A stretch of 58,354 nt of DNA from Microcoleus sp. EPA2 (GCA_020882975.1 JAHRFD010000031.1:1-58354), one strand, 5' to 3'; counted from the stretch's first letter, positions 18,237 to 28,075 are shown. A program made the numbers and translations. Notes: a model not told the origin generated them from the letters alone.

Positions 18237-19082
18237 ATGGTAATTAGTAAAAAATCTCGGATTCCTGTAGCTTTGACGATCGCAGGTTCTGATAGTGGCG
18301 GTGGGGCTGGGATTCAGGCGGATTTGCGGACTTTTGCCTTTCATTGCGTGCACGGTACGAGTGCTTTGACTTGCGTTACTGCTCAAAATACGTTGGGGGT
18401 GACGCGGGTGGATGCTTTGTCTGCTGAGGCTGTCATCGCTCAAATTCAGGCGGTGGTTGGGGATATTGGGGTGGATGCTGTGAAGACTGGGATGCTGCTA
18501 AACCGCGAAATTATGGCGGCGGTTGCTTCTGAGGTGGAGAGTTTTCAGATCCACAATTTGGTTGTCGATCCGGTGATGGTATCCCGATCGGGCGATCGAT
18601 TGATTGACGATGAGGCGATCGCCTGTTTGCAAAATATTTTGATTCCCATGGCTGCTGTGGTGACTCCCAATCGGTTTGAGGCGACTATTTTGAGCAATTT
18701 AGAGATTAATTCTGTGGATGATATGCGATCGGCGGCCGAGAAAATTCATAGTTTAGGGGCGAAGGCGGTGTTGGTGAAAGGTGGGGGGATGACAGGGGAG
18801 TTACGGGGAGTTGATGTTTGGTTTGATGGTAGGAGCTCGGAGGTTTTAAAGGTTGAGACTGTTGATACTCAGCATACTCACGGGACTGGATGTACTTTAA
18901 GTGCTGCGATCGCCGCCAATCTAGCATTAGGCAAAGATTTGTTTACAGCAGTTACTTTAGCTAAACATTATGTTACCAATGCTCTCCAATATGCTTTAGA
19001 TATTGGAGAAGGTCAAGGTCCAGTAGGTCATTTTTTCCCGCTGTTGAAGTCAGAAGTCTCTCCCGATTCCACAATCAGTTAA
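18237..19082 (+). CDS. thiD: Hydroxymethylpyrimidine/phosphomethylpyrimidine kinase ThiD
   Basis: 281-residue ribokinase-fold enzyme of thiamine biosynthesis that phosphorylates HMP and then HMP-P. It shows TIAGSDSGGGAGIQADLRTF (residues about 13-32, substrate loop), GTSALTCVTAQNT, VVDPVMVSRSGDRL, VVTPNRFEA, KAVLVKGGG and the anion-hole motif THGTGCTLSAAIAANLA with the catalytic region of the family. No TPP riboswitch was seen upstream. Its stop overlaps the stop of dndE on the other strand by four bases. Confidence 0.95.
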   Translation: MVISKKSRIPVALTIAGSDSGGGAGIQADLRTFAFHCVHGTSALTCVTAQNTLGVTRVDALSAEAVIAQIQAVVGDIGVDAVKTGMLLNREIMAAVASEVESFQIHNLVVDPVMVSRSGDRLIDDEAIACLQNILIPMAAVVTPNRFEATILSNLEINSVDDMRSAAEKIHSLGAKAVLVKGGGMTGELRGVDVWFDGRSSEVLKVETVDTQHTHGTGCTLSAAIAANLALGKDLFTAVTLAKHYVTNALQYALDIGEGQGPVGHFFPLLKSEVSPDSTIS

Positions 19083-19480
19083 TTTCTTAATTTTTCTGGC
19101 GATAGGGCTATCGCAATTAAGTTTTCTATTTTTTTAATATTCGGATCGCCAGCTAAATAGCCGATCCCACGGTGCAAGTGGAGGCGAAACTGTTTAGCGA
19201 GAGTATCTTTTTCTGTTCCTAAGTTGTCATTGTGACAGCGCTGCTTCAGAGCAATTATCAAGATATCAGCCATGTCGCCACCAAAAACATCCCAACTTAA
19301 TTCGACATTGCTGTCGCTAGGAATCGGTACAGGAGAGGGGATGCTCGGCTCGGCTAGCGATCGGCAAAAACCCCACCGACACAGGATGTTCCACTGGTCG
19401 ATTTTGGTCGCTCGTTTCAGTTTTGATAGTTGGTCTTTCCCTGTTTGGGAGAGGCGGATGCGATCGACTGGTGGTTCCAT
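19079..19480 (-). CDS. dndE: DNA sulfur modification protein DndE
   Basis: 133-residue protein from the preferred ATG at 19480 (MEPPVDRIRLSQTGKDQL). The remainder, with RATKIDQWNILCRWGFCRSL, SWDVFGGDMADILIIALKQR and QFRLHLHRGIGYLAGD, matches DndE, the small protein of the DndCDE phosphorothioation machinery that binds nicked DNA. An in-frame extension to 19564 has no family resemblance and is not used. It lies downstream of dndD on the same strand, separated by 358 bases holding a promoter-like sequence and a hairpin. Confidence 0.88.
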   Translation of the reverse strand: MEPPVDRIRLSQTGKDQLSKLKRATKIDQWNILCRWGFCRSLAEPSIPSPVPIPSDSNVELSWDVFGGDMADILIIALKQRCHNDNLGTEKDTLAKQFRLHLHRGIGYLAGDPNIKKIENLIAIALSPEKLRN

Positions 19481-19725
19481 AGGTTGATGATTTTTTGATA
19501 TGTGTAAGTAGAAGGAAGAAGAGCGATGTGAACAAGGAAGAAGAGCGAGGTAAAGAATGCTCATACAGCAAGCTTTTTAGCCACCTGTATCTTACGTTTA
19601 ATACTTAAGTTTTTAACCGAAATTCACGAACAAAATTCACCAGAAAATTTACATTTTTTTACACGTCGCTGGGTTGATATATAAGGGTTTTTTTGATATT
19701 ATGGTTATATGAAAACTTATTTTAT

Positions 19726-19772
19726 ATAATGGGATGGTGGCAAAAATAAAATTTTCGCGACCATCCCATTAT
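19726..19772. repeat. 13-bp perfect inverted repeat in the dndD-dndE gap
   Basis: ataatgggatggt (19726-19738) and accatcccattat (19760-19772) are perfectly complementary around a 21-base loop, with more partial pairing in the flanking tata sequences. It lies just downstream of the promoter-like sequence at 19780-19808. Confidence 0.75.
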
Positions 19773-19779
19773 CTTATAT

Positions 19780-19808
19780 ATAGTACCGCAACCCCAGGGC
19801 AAAGTCAA
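19780..19808 (-). promoter_or_regulatory. Candidate sigma-70 promoter for dndE (or a small RNA)
   Basis: On the minus strand TTGACT (19808-19803) and TACTAT (19785-19780) are separated by 17 bases, close to consensus. It would start transcription right at the 13-bp hairpin and about 290 bases before dndE. A second dyad, cgcaacccc/ggggttgcg (19787-19817), spans the promoter and could be an operator or a terminator. Confidence 0.45.
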
Positions 19809-19838
19809 GGGGTTGCGTCTATTTTTTAGGGCGAATTT

Positions 19839-21836
19839 TTATGGCCAAAAGTAACCAGTTTCGACGGTGGTTTGGCGTTTGGCGGAATCATATTGGAGGA
19901 TGTAGCTGTGGGCGATCGCCTCTAATTCTTGCAGCTTATCATATTCTGTTTTGCCAATTTCTGTATCTGTTGATAGTAGGATGACTTGGTGGCTGGCTGA
20001 GGGGAAATAGCGTTCGACTAGGTTGTTGCGATGGGAGGAGTCGAGGCGGCCTAGGGGAGTGTCGATGGCGACTGGTAATTGTCTCCCGGATACCCTGGCT
20101 AATCCCCACAAAAAGGCGATCGCCAGCAGTTGTTTTTCTCCTGCTGACAGTCGGTGTTTGGGTACTTGTTTCCCTTCGGTGTCGTAGATGGAAAGGCTAA
20201 AGGTTTGGGTATCTATGGCTACTCTATGTACCAAGTCGGTTTTGTGCAGCAGGTAACGGAAACATTCGGTGATTTCTACTTCAAGTTTATTGAGTTTTTT
20301 GAGGGTGAGTTTTTCTTTGAATTGTTTGAGAGTGGCTTGGGCTTTGGCGATGGAGGCGATGATGTGTTGGCTGTTTCTGATGGTGATGTATTCGCTGCTA
20401 TAGTTTTCTAATTCTTTTTTGGCTTGGGTTAATTCCCTGTCTAATTCTTCGATGTAGCGGTTAACTGATTCCAAGTCGGCGGCTGCATTAGCCACTGCTT
20501 GTTGCGTATTTTTTACCTCTATTTCTAGTTCTTTGTAGGCTTCGGGAGAAGCTGCGGTGGCTAATTGTCTGTCGGTAAAGTCGATTTCTGATTCAATATT
20601 TTGGATTTTTTCTATTGTTTCAGCGGCTGTACTTTGCTGGAAGGGGATTTGATAATTGAGGATATTTTCTATTTGTTGGATGTTGTCATTGTCCGCAGCT
20701 AACCAGGGCGGGTTGTCGGAGCCGATTTGCTGTTCGAGTTGTCTATTTTCTTGGCGGATGAAGTCTTGTATTTTGTCTAGTTGTTCGGGTTGCAATGAAA
20801 TTTCGGCGATGTAGTTGAGGAGGCGATCGCTTTTTTCTTTGATAATATTTTGGGCAATTTTGGCTCGCTGCTGGCTGGCTTCTGTTTCTGCTTGGGTTTT
20901 GGCTTGGCTGAGCAGGGGGGAAATTAGGGCTAAGGGGAGGGTATTTGATGCTAGTTCAATCATCGCTTCACGGGATTTTTCAGCAGCAGCTCTGTAGTCG
21001 TTTAGTTGTCTGTCTAGTTGGCTGCGATCGGCTGCGATTTTCCCACCTTCGTAAATAAACTTATCTGATGCTTGTTGCTGATTTTTTTGAGCTTGCTCTA
21101 ACTTGTTTTTTAAGTTAGCTGCATCTTGCTCGGCATCGGTCTTTTTATCAGTAATTTTATTTAATTTTTCTTCAATTTGTTCTAAAGCTGCCAAGTCTTT
21201 TTTGCCGGACATTTCTTTACGTTTGCGGCTGGCTAATATTTCTAAGTCAACGGCGAGGCGTTCGGCTAATTCTAAACCTAAAAGAGATTTAATTGCGCCC
21301 ACTACAAATTCTGGTGGAGTTTCGAGTTCCGCCAGTTCTTTTACTTGTTCGCCATCAAAAAGAAACAGGTTAGATATGCCGACTGGTAGCATGGTTTCGA
21401 TGTATTCATCCCAGGTGTTGCTCAGGGCTTTGTCTGCCCACCAATCGGTAACAAATTCGCTATACATGAGAATACTTAGGTTGTCTTTTGTATCGGCTTT
21501 TTTCCAGTATCTAACTATTTTAAATTTGGTTAATTTGTCATCTTGAATTTGTTCAAATATTAATTCAACCCTGGTATCGTCTAAGGGTGGAGTGTGGCGA
21601 TTTACTGATTGATTGAGGAAGTCGCTGTAGCTTAAATTGCCTCTGGTGGAACATTGAGCTCTGCCGCCGTAGAGGGCGAGGCGAATGGCATCCATGAGGG
21701 TAGTTTTGCCACCGCCATTCATGCCCCCAAATAGGACTATGGGGCATGGATTGCCGTCTTTTTCTGGGCGGAGATTGATGGTTTGAGTGCCTGCATAGGG
21801 ACCGAAGTTTTTGAGGACGAGTTCGAGGAATTGCAT
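19839..21836 (-). CDS. dndD: DNA sulfur modification protein DndD (SMC/RecN-like ATPase)
   Basis: 665-residue ATPase from the preferred ATG at 21836 (MQFLELVLKNFGPYAGTQ). Walker A is LFGGMNGGGKTTLMDAIRLA (about residues 35-54); a long coiled-coil-rich middle (for example EQIEEKLNKITDKKTDAEQD) separates it from the C-terminal signature RLSAGEKQLLAIAFLWGLA and Walker B PVAIDTPLGRLDSSHR. This is the DndD layout; DndD acts with DndC and DndE to introduce phosphorothioate into DNA. No dndC or dndB gene is next to it; the upstream neighbour is an ADP-ribosylglycohydrolase. Confidence 0.9.
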   Translation of the reverse strand: MQFLELVLKNFGPYAGTQTINLRPEKDGNPCPIVLFGGMNGGGKTTLMDAIRLALYGGRAQCSTRGNLSYSDFLNQSVNRHTPPLDDTRVELIFEQIQDDKLTKFKIVRYWKKADTKDNLSILMYSEFVTDWWADKALSNTWDEYIETMLPVGISNLFLFDGEQVKELAELETPPEFVVGAIKSLLGLELAERLAVDLEILASRKRKEMSGKKDLAALEQIEEKLNKITDKKTDAEQDAANLKNKLEQAQKNQQQASDKFIYEGGKIAADRSQLDRQLNDYRAAAEKSREAMIELASNTLPLALISPLLSQAKTQAETEASQQRAKIAQNIIKEKSDRLLNYIAEISLQPEQLDKIQDFIRQENRQLEQQIGSDNPPWLAADNDNIQQIENILNYQIPFQQSTAAETIEKIQNIESEIDFTDRQLATAASPEAYKELEIEVKNTQQAVANAAADLESVNRYIEELDRELTQAKKELENYSSEYITIRNSQHIIASIAKAQATLKQFKEKLTLKKLNKLEVEITECFRYLLHKTDLVHRVAIDTQTFSLSIYDTEGKQVPKHRLSAGEKQLLAIAFLWGLARVSGRQLPVAIDTPLGRLDSSHRNNLVERYFPSASHQVILLSTDTEIGKTEYDKLQELEAIAHSYILQYDSAKRQTTVETGYFWP

Positions 21837-21959
21837 TGTAGATGTTGTTGAGATGGGTGGAGAATTGCTAAGTGCGATCGGCGGTCTCAAATGACGCAAG
21901 TCCTAATGATATCATTTTGTATAGGGGCGATCGCCGATTAACGATCGCTCAGATGGTTA

Positions 21960-22108
21960 ATACCAGTTTTTTATGAAGCTGCATAGAATTCGATCCCCCC
22001 TAGCCCCCCTTAATAAGGGGGGAACAAGATTGGGATGGAAGTCCCCCTCGCACGGGGGATACGAGGGAGATTGAGATATATATCCAACATCATATTAAAT
22101 TGGTATAA
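21960..22108. repeat. Intergenic repeat cluster upstream of dndD
   Basis: Ends read taccagttttttatgaa and ttaaattggtata; inside are complementary runs (gccccccttaataagggggg and ccccctcgcacggggg). It is MITE-like and partly degraded. No gene is seen between 21837 and 22089. Confidence 0.5.
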
Positions 22109-23022
22109 GGGGTCAAAAGGCGATCGCTAAAATCTGTAATTAAAGTACGATGGACTAATTGCGATCGCCATTTTTCCGGGAGGCCACCTTCACCATAAAA
22201 AGCCCCAGCCAACTGTCCGTAAACCGCACCAGTCGTATCAGCATCATCACCCAAATTCACAGCTAACAAGCATCCTTGAGCAAAAGAATCACTGTTATAA
22301 AATGCCCAAAGCGCCGCCTCCAAAGACTTGACAACATAACCCGTACCTTTAATTTCAGGAGGTTGTCGTCGCTTAAAAGAACCCGCCGCAATTTCATCAA
22401 TCTCTGCCACTAGCGGGTGAGCTTCCCAATATCCAGAAATCGGACAGTATCTTTCTGAAAGCAACACATCTTTAGCAACACCATTCACCGCCGCGGCAAT
22501 TAAATTACCAAAATAGCGACAAGCATCCACACAAGTAGTAGCACTGTGAGTAGTTCGAGAACTTGCTGCTGATTTTTCTATGACTTCCAAAGGATTTTTA
22601 GCATAAAACAAAGGCACGGGAGCCAAACGCATAATCGAACCATTTCCAGCAGTATGAGCATCGGTAGAACCGCATTCAGGTTTTCTTGTAGCTTTAAAAT
22701 TCAGAAGTGCTTGTCGCACCGTATTACCGATATCAAAACATTTACCATTGCTGCTCAAATGTCCATATCCCCACCACCGCAAATAAGTTTCTAATTGATG
22801 GATGGGATCGAAACCTTGTTTTTCAATCAAACTTTCAGCCAAACAAAGTGCCATGGAAGTATCATCAGTCCACTCTCCCGGTTGTAGTCGAAAGGGGCCA
22901 CCACCAATCATGTCATTAATAGGTGTAAAAGTTCCTGGGCGAGTGAACTCTAAAGTTGTTCCTAGAGCATCACCAATCGCTAAACCGAGAAGACTACCAC
23001 GATAACGTTCTATTTGCTGCAT
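22090..23022 (-). CDS. ADP-ribosylglycohydrolase family protein
   Basis: 310-residue protein from the ATG at 23022 ([20 protein letters not shown]). It shows the family's magnesium-binding motifs: [10 protein letters not shown], then [16 protein letters not shown], and near the C-terminus [20 protein letters not shown]. The family removes ADP-ribose from proteins, nucleic acids or small molecules; the substrate is unknown. The in-frame region upstream to 23142 is simple repeat (gggaattgggaat units) and is not used. It lies directly upstream of dndD on the same strand with a 250-base gap; a functional link is not established. Confidence 0.87.
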   Translation of the reverse strand: MQQIERYRGSLLGLAIGDALGTTLEFTRPGTFTPINDMIGGGPFRLQPGEWTDDTSMALCLAESLIEKQGFDPIHQLETYLRWWGYGHLSSNGKCFDIGNTVRQALLNFKATRKPECGSTDAHTAGNGSIMRLAPVPLFYAKNPLEVIEKSAASSRTTHSATTCVDACRYFGNLIAAAVNGVAKDVLLSERYCPISGYWEAHPLVAEIDEIAAGSFKRRQPPEIKGTGYVVKSLEAALWAFYNSDSFAQGCLLAVNLGDDADTTGAVYGQLAGAFYGEGGLPEKWRSQLVHRTLITDFSDRLLTPYTNLI

Positions 23023-23024
23023 AG

Positions 23025-23160
23025 ATTTAATGGGCAATGGGGAATTGGGAATTGGGAATGGGGAATCGGGAATTGGGAATTTGGCGGAGTGATTAGCCAT
23101 TGGCAACAAATAACCCATAACCAATAACCAATAACAAATCACAACTAACTAATGACTAAT
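23025..23160. repeat. ggaattgggaat and taactaatgac simple repeats before minC
   Basis: ggggaattgggaattggga-like units (23038-23092) are followed by ataacccataaccaataacc and aactaactaatgactaatga. The minC start codon lies inside the last unit. Confidence 0.6.
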
Positions 23161-24019
23161 GACCGATCGAGCTAAGATTGATCGTAACTTGTCCCTACCC
23201 GAACTCAGACTCGTTCCCATGATACCCGATGCCTTTCCCGGAGCCACTTCCGCCCCCGACTCTCAAGGGACACAGGAAGTCAGCCTCGATATGCAAGTCC
23301 GTCTGAAAACTGAAGATGGACAGCTACTGCTGCTGTTACCCTCAGAAACTAACACCAGTGAAACACCCACCGTCTCCGCCTCTAGTTGGACTGAAATTTG
23401 GCAACAGTTAAAGGTGAGGCTGAATGCGGGAGAACGCTTTTGGCAGGCAAATGCCGAAGTACAATTGATGGCGAGCGATCGACTTTTGGATATTCGCCAA
23501 CTGCAAGAAATCGCCGAAGCCCTATCGGAAGTGGAACTTCAACTCAAACGAGTCCACACTAGCCGTCGTCAAACTGCGGTGGCCGCCGCCACTGTCGGGT
23601 ATTGTGTAGAACAACAGCCTCCCGTTTCATCCCTGAGTAAAGCGCCCACAGACAAACCGCAATCCGTGGCGGAACCTTTATATTTGCAGATGACGGTGCG
23701 ATCGGGCGTAGAAATTCGCCATCCGGGTACCGTCGTACTTTTGGGAGATGTGAATCCAGGTGGTTCAGTCATCGCCGGGGGCGATATCCTAGTTTGGGGG
23801 CGTTTGCGGGGGATTGTTCATGCCGGTGCTGGCGGCAATACCAAAAGTGTGATTATGACGTTGCAGATGGAACCGATGGTGATTAGGATTGCTAAGTATG
23901 TTGCCAGAGGTCCAGAAGCTTCACCGGCTCAGTTTTTCCCGGAAGTAGCCTATGTGACACCTCAAGGGATTCGGATTGGGAGGGCTGCTGATTTTGACAA
24001 ATCTCTGTTAATCGGTTAG
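23159..24019 (+). CDS. minC: Septum site-determining protein MinC
   Basis: 286-residue cell-division inhibitor. The C-terminal beta-helix domain is clear (about residues 180-280: RHPGTVVLLGDVNPGGSVIA, GGDILVWGRLRGIVHAGA); the N-terminal FtsZ-antagonist domain is divergent (VRLKTEDGQLLLLLPSE, LNAGERFWQANAEVQLM), as in other cyanobacteria. No ribosome-binding site is evident because the 5' flank is repeat DNA, so the exact start is uncertain. It leads minC-minD-minE. Confidence 0.9.
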   Translation: MTDRAKIDRNLSLPELRLVPMIPDAFPGATSAPDSQGTQEVSLDMQVRLKTEDGQLLLLLPSETNTSETPTVSASSWTEIWQQLKVRLNAGERFWQANAEVQLMASDRLLDIRQLQEIAEALSEVELQLKRVHTSRRQTAVAAATVGYCVEQQPPVSSLSKAPTDKPQSVAEPLYLQMTVRSGVEIRHPGTVVLLGDVNPGGSVIAGGDILVWGRLRGIVHAGAGGNTKSVIMTLQMEPMVIRIAKYVARGPEASPAQFFPEVAYVTPQGIRIGRAADFDKSLLIG

Positions 24020-24107
24020 TTGTTATTGGTTAGTTGTTATTGGCGTCGCCCTGAGCGAAGTCGAAGGGTTATTGGTTAGTTGTTATTGGTTATTTGTTAC
24101 CAATGCC
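24020..24107. repeat. ggttagttgttatt repeats with embedded REP-like unit
   Basis: Four attggttagttgttatt-type units are interrupted at about 24045-24070 by cgtcgccctgagcgaagtcg and following bases, a common bacterial REP-like palindrome. It lies between minC and minD. Confidence 0.65.
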
Positions 24108-24152
24108 CCATACCTAACGCCCCGTCTATAAATCTCAAATCTAAAATCGCTT

Positions 24153-24959
24153 ATGGCTCGCATTATTGTTGTTACATCAGGGAAAGGCGGAGTTGGTAAA
24201 ACCACCTCTACTGCTAATCTTGGTATGGCTTTAGCTAAGCGGGGGCGCAGCGTTGCGGTGATTGATGCCGATTTTGGCCTCAGAAACTTAGACTTGCTGC
24301 TGGGCTTAGAAAATCGCATTGTTTATACTGCACTGGAAGTGCTGGCTGGAGAGTGTCGCTTAGAGCAAGCTTTGGTGAAAGATAAGCGTCAGCCGCGTTT
24401 GGTATTGTTGCCGGCGGCCCAAACTCGCATGAAAGATGCCATTAGTGCCGAGCAAATGAAGCAGCTTGTGGGGATGTTGGGGACAAAATATGATTATATT
24501 TTAATTGATTCTCCCGCGGGCATTGAACAGGGTTTTCAAAATGCGATCGCCCCGGCTACTGAAGGTGTGATTGTTACTACTCCAGAAATCGCTGCTGTCA
24601 GAGATGCCGATCGAGTCATCGGTTTGCTAGAAGCTAATAATGTCAAGAAAATCAACCTGATCGTCAACCGGATCAGACCGGCAATGGTACTCGCCAATGA
24701 TATGATGTCGGTGCAAGACGTGCGGGAAATCCTCGCCATTCCGTTGCTGGGCGTAGTCCCTGACGATGAGCGCGTCATTGTTTCCACCAACCGAGGAGAA
24801 CCATTAGTTTTGTCAGAAACAGCTTCTTTGGCTGGAACCGCTTTCGACAATATTGCTCGTCGCTTGGAAGGGGAAAAAGTCGATTTTCTCGATCTCAATC
24901 CTCGTCCCGAAACCTTTTTTAGTCGCCTCCGCAAATTCTTCAATACTAAAATTATTTAA
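24153..24959 (+). CDS. minD: Septum site-determining ATPase MinD
   Basis: 268-residue ParA/MinD ATPase. The deviant Walker A is VVTSGKGGVGKTTSTANLG (about residues 5-23), followed by VAVIDADFGLRNLDLLLGL, then YDYILIDSPAGIEQGF, and the C-terminal amphipathic membrane-targeting helix FFSRLRKFFNTKII. It recruits MinC to the membrane and oscillates with MinE. Confidence 0.97.
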   Translation: MARIIVVTSGKGGVGKTTSTANLGMALAKRGRSVAVIDADFGLRNLDLLLGLENRIVYTALEVLAGECRLEQALVKDKRQPRLVLLPAAQTRMKDAISAEQMKQLVGMLGTKYDYILIDSPAGIEQGFQNAIAPATEGVIVTTPEIAAVRDADRVIGLLEANNVKKINLIVNRIRPAMVLANDMMSVQDVREILAIPLLGVVPDDERVIVSTNRGEPLVLSETASLAGTAFDNIARRLEGEKVDFLDLNPRPETFFSRLRKFFNTKII

Positions 24960-25077
24960 TCTGCGGCCCCTAGGGGCGATCGACTTTCATCCATAGGGAC
25001 TGAATCTAACACCATCCTCTAGATGTTCCCAAAGTTCACTTTTTCTAGGCATCACCCTTGACAAATGAGTACCAATC

Positions 25078-25398
25078 ATGATATACACACTCCTCGAACG
25101 ACTTTTCCCGCGCACGTCTGATAACAGCCGCGATGAGGTCAAACGCCGCCTGAAACTGGTTCTAGCCCACGATCGCTCAGAACTCAGTCCAGAAATGGTT
25201 GAGGCGATGCGCCGAGAAATTCTAGAGGTGGTGTCGCGTTACGTGGAAATTGATACTAGCGAGTCAGAGTTTTCCCTAGCCAGCGATCAGCGGGCGACAT
25301 CGTTGATTGCGAATCTGCCGATCCGGCGAGTCCGGCTGGATACAGTACCGGAAGAGGTACCCGAAGAAGTACCCGAAGAGGTGGCGGATGAGGATTAA
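25078..25398 (+). CDS. minE: Cell division topological specificity factor MinE
   Basis: 106-residue protein with the MinD-activating helix ([20 protein letters not shown], about residues 21-40) and the dimerisation core ([20 protein letters not shown]). It ends in an acidic tail with three [14 protein letters not shown] repeats that is not part of the core fold. Third gene of minCDE; its stop overlaps that of the convergent DUF58 gene by four bases. Confidence 0.95.
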   Translation: MIYTLLERLFPRTSDNSRDEVKRRLKLVLAHDRSELSPEMVEAMRREILEVVSRYVEIDTSESEFSLASDQRATSLIANLPIRRVRLDTVPEEVPEEVPEEVADED

Positions 25399-26564
25399 TA
25401 ATTCATCCCTCTTTCTAGAGGTGATTGTAACTGGATTTCTAAAGGTCGATCGGACCGAATTTCGAGACCAGGAAAATCATTTTTTACTAATATTTTTTCG
25501 CCGATTTCCTTACTAGGTCTGGGCCAGAGTACCCAACGACTACCTTGGGTAAGAGTGCTTAAACTTGCAGAATTTTGAGTCAGCCAAATTAGCGGCAGTT
25601 TAGGTCTGTTTTGCACAACATCTTCCCCTGCATTAACTGCTGCTAAAGTTTCCAAAACTACCCGGTTCCCCGATACAATTCCAGTTCCGGTGGTCCAAAG
25701 TTTGACGTTTAACAAGCGCTTGCTAGCATAGAAGTAAAGGGACGCAGCGACTGTCACGGCTCGTTCAAATTCCTTTGGTTCCCAGGTGGCACCGCTGTCG
25801 AGAGCAATCATAATTTCTTGACCACCGGCTGCAACTTCCAACTCCCGCACCCGCAATTCCCCGTGGCGGGCGCTCGTGCGCCAGTGAATCAGTCTCGTGG
25901 GGTCTCCATGTCGGTAGGGTCTGAGGTTACGGGTGAGTCCTTCTGTAGCATTTTGCGATCGACTACGATCGTACAATTGCGGACTATCTTCTTGACCGAT
26001 GCGATCGATCAAAGGACAAGTGCTCAAGGGTAACACCTGGGGATAAACCACCGCCTTCGCCGGAACCGGGCGACTGCGCCGACACCAAAACAACCCCAAA
26101 GGTGCTGCTGTCCTCAAGTGTACCTCCAACCAGCGATAGACACCCCGCTGCTGTGCTTCCAGATAGTATGTATCCATGTAAATACTTTTGGGTGCGATCG
26201 CCTCAAGGGGGCGAACTACGGGCTCTGTGAGTACAAAGGGCAAGACATCTATGACTTGCAACAGGGTTTGAGGTTGGTCGGAGCAATTTTCGATTTCTAG
26301 TTCGATCGTCATTTTATCCCCCACACTCACAGGTTCGATCGGGCGACGCCGGACTGCCAAAGCACGGAGCGATCTCGTCGATAAAAAAGCCGCAATTCCC
26401 AACAGCGCCAAACTCCCACCGCTGAGTACGTAAAGCCACCCAGCCATTGTATTAGTAGCAGAGCCAAAAAAGAAAACAGTCAACCCGATCAGCACCCAAG
26501 CACCGTAAGACGGTGTTGCAGCGCGACTTTCGAGCCAGTGGGCAATTTTTAGACCGATGTTCAT
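25395..26564 (-). CDS. DUF58 domain membrane-anchored protein
   Basis: 389-residue protein with two N-terminal membrane segments ([17 protein letters not shown] and [20 protein letters not shown]), a beta-rich middle ([20 protein letters not shown]) and the DUF58 hallmark [20 protein letters not shown] followed by LRVRELE. A vWA-like IMIALDSG follows. DUF58 proteins often pair with MoxR ATPases and transglutaminases; none is adjacent. Function is unknown. Confidence 0.86.
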   Translation of the reverse strand: MNIGLKIAHWLESRAATPSYGAWVLIGLTVFFFGSATNTMAGWLYVLSGGSLALLGIAAFLSTRSLRALAVRRRPIEPVSVGDKMTIELEIENCSDQPQTLLQVIDVLPFVLTEPVVRPLEAIAPKSIYMDTYYLEAQQRGVYRWLEVHLRTAAPLGLFWCRRSRPVPAKAVVYPQVLPLSTCPLIDRIGQEDSPQLYDRSRSQNATEGLTRNLRPYRHGDPTRLIHWRTSARHGELRVRELEVAAGGQEIMIALDSGATWEPKEFERAVTVAASLYFYASKRLLNVKLWTTGTGIVSGNRVVLETLAAVNAGEDVVQNRPKLPLIWLTQNSASLSTLTQGSRWVLWPRPSKEIGEKILVKNDFPGLEIRSDRPLEIQLQSPLERGMNY

Positions 26565-26802
26565 AGCACTTTCAATGGTGAGGAATGGTTAATCAATCGC
26601 ACTCAATCTAGCAAGAAGATCGGATGTAGCCTCTTGACTGACCAACTTTTTGAGCTCGGTCTAGTCACTGAGGAATCTCCCCAACTCCTCAAAAGCTAAT
26701 TGTAAAATCTTCTAATAACTTAGCAGCGAATTAGATATTAGCGATTAGATTAGAAGTCAGCCATTTTTTAGCAAAAAATCTACCTTCAATGGAGACTACA
26801 AA

Positions 26803-28062
26803 ATGAACCCATTAGATAATCCTACACCCGTTAGACCAGAGGCTCAAGCACGTCGCACACCGCCACCGCCACCCCCCTTAGCAGCCCCTCCTGCGCCTCC
26901 GGCTGCCGCAGTCCCACGACAGCCAGAAGTTCCCCTCAGTACGATCGAGCAAATGGTGAGAGATGCCCATGCCGCTGGGGCTTCCGACATTCACATTCGA
27001 GTTGGTCAAGTGCCAAGATTTCGGATTCGGGGCACGATGCAAGTAGCTATCAGCCACGTCAAAGTAACTCCAGAAATTTTTGAGCACTACCTAGCAGAAA
27101 TTCTTTCTCCCCAACAGCGGAAACAGTTCGCAGATACCAAAGAATTAGATGCAGCAATTTTCTATCCGGGTTTTGTGCGGTGTCGGGTAAACTGTTTTGA
27201 TTCCCTCAGTGGCGGTGCTATAGTATTGCGTTTGATCGATCTGCAAATACCGACTATCGATGCCATGAGATTGCCAGAAGTGCTCAAAAGCATCATCCTG
27301 CGATCGCAAGGGTTAATATTAGTTACCGGACCGACGGGTTCGGGAAAATCGACCACCGTGGCTGCGATGATCGACCACCTGAACCAGATGGAGCAAAAGC
27401 ACGTAGTTACTATTGAAGACCCGATCGAATTCATTCACCCTTCCAAGAAATGTTTAGTCAGCCAGCGGGAAGTCGGCTTGCACACCCACGAGTTTCAGCA
27501 GGCGTTGCGGGCTGTGTTGCGGGAAGATCCAGATGTGATTCTGATTGGGGAAATGCGCGATCGCGTTACCATCAATACAGCTTTGCAAGCAGCTCAAACA
27601 GGTCACTTAGTATTGGGTACTCTCCACACTCGCAGCGCCATTAACGCTATCAACCGCTTGTTGAATATGTATCCCCCAGAAGAACAGCAGGCGATGCGGA
27701 TTCAAATCTGCGACTCGTTGGTAGCAGTAATTGCTCAACTTTTGTTACCAACCGTTGACAACCGTCGCGTCGCAGTTCACGACATTTTGGTGAATACCCC
27801 TGCTATGCACGATTACTTAATGAAAGGTGCTGATGACGAGGCTTTCCGGTTGATGGAAACTGATACTTATGAAGGGATGCAGATTATCAATCAGGCTCTT
27901 TATACCCTTGTACTTGAAGGCAGAGTGACCATAGAAGAAGCAAATAAAGCCTCTCCTGAAGCGACCGATTTAGACCGTCGTTTGCGGACAGGAGGCTATG
28001 ACGGTGCGGATGCTCGTGGCTTTAAAGGCAGCAAAAAAGAACGCGGCGTTCGTGCTAAGTAG
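26803..28062 (+). CDS. pilT: PilT-family type IV pilus retraction ATPase
   Basis: 419-residue hexameric ATPase. A Pro/Ala-rich N-terminal extension (about residues 9-45) precedes the PAS-like domain (AHAAGASDIHIRVGQVPRFR). Walker A is GPTGSGKSTTV (about 176-186); the Asp box and Walker B are in TIEDPIEFIH and DVILIGEMRD (about 244-253); the His box is AQTGHLVLGTLHT. The place where classical PilT has AIRNLIRE reads AMHDYLMK, suggesting a divergent PilT2-like paralogue. A hairpin terminator follows. Confidence 0.9.
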   Translation: MNPLDNPTPVRPEAQARRTPPPPPPLAAPPAPPAAAVPRQPEVPLSTIEQMVRDAHAAGASDIHIRVGQVPRFRIRGTMQVAISHVKVTPEIFEHYLAEILSPQQRKQFADTKELDAAIFYPGFVRCRVNCFDSLSGGAIVLRLIDLQIPTIDAMRLPEVLKSIILRSQGLILVTGPTGSGKSTTVAAMIDHLNQMEQKHVVTIEDPIEFIHPSKKCLVSQREVGLHTHEFQQALRAVLREDPDVILIGEMRDRVTINTALQAAQTGHLVLGTLHTRSAINAINRLLNMYPPEEQQAMRIQICDSLVAVIAQLLLPTVDNRRVAVHDILVNTPAMHDYLMKGADDEAFRLMETDTYEGMQIINQALYTLVLEGRVTIEEANKASPEATDLDRRLRTGGYDGADARGFKGSKKERGVRAK

Positions 28063-28075
28063 CAGCCCATCTCAC

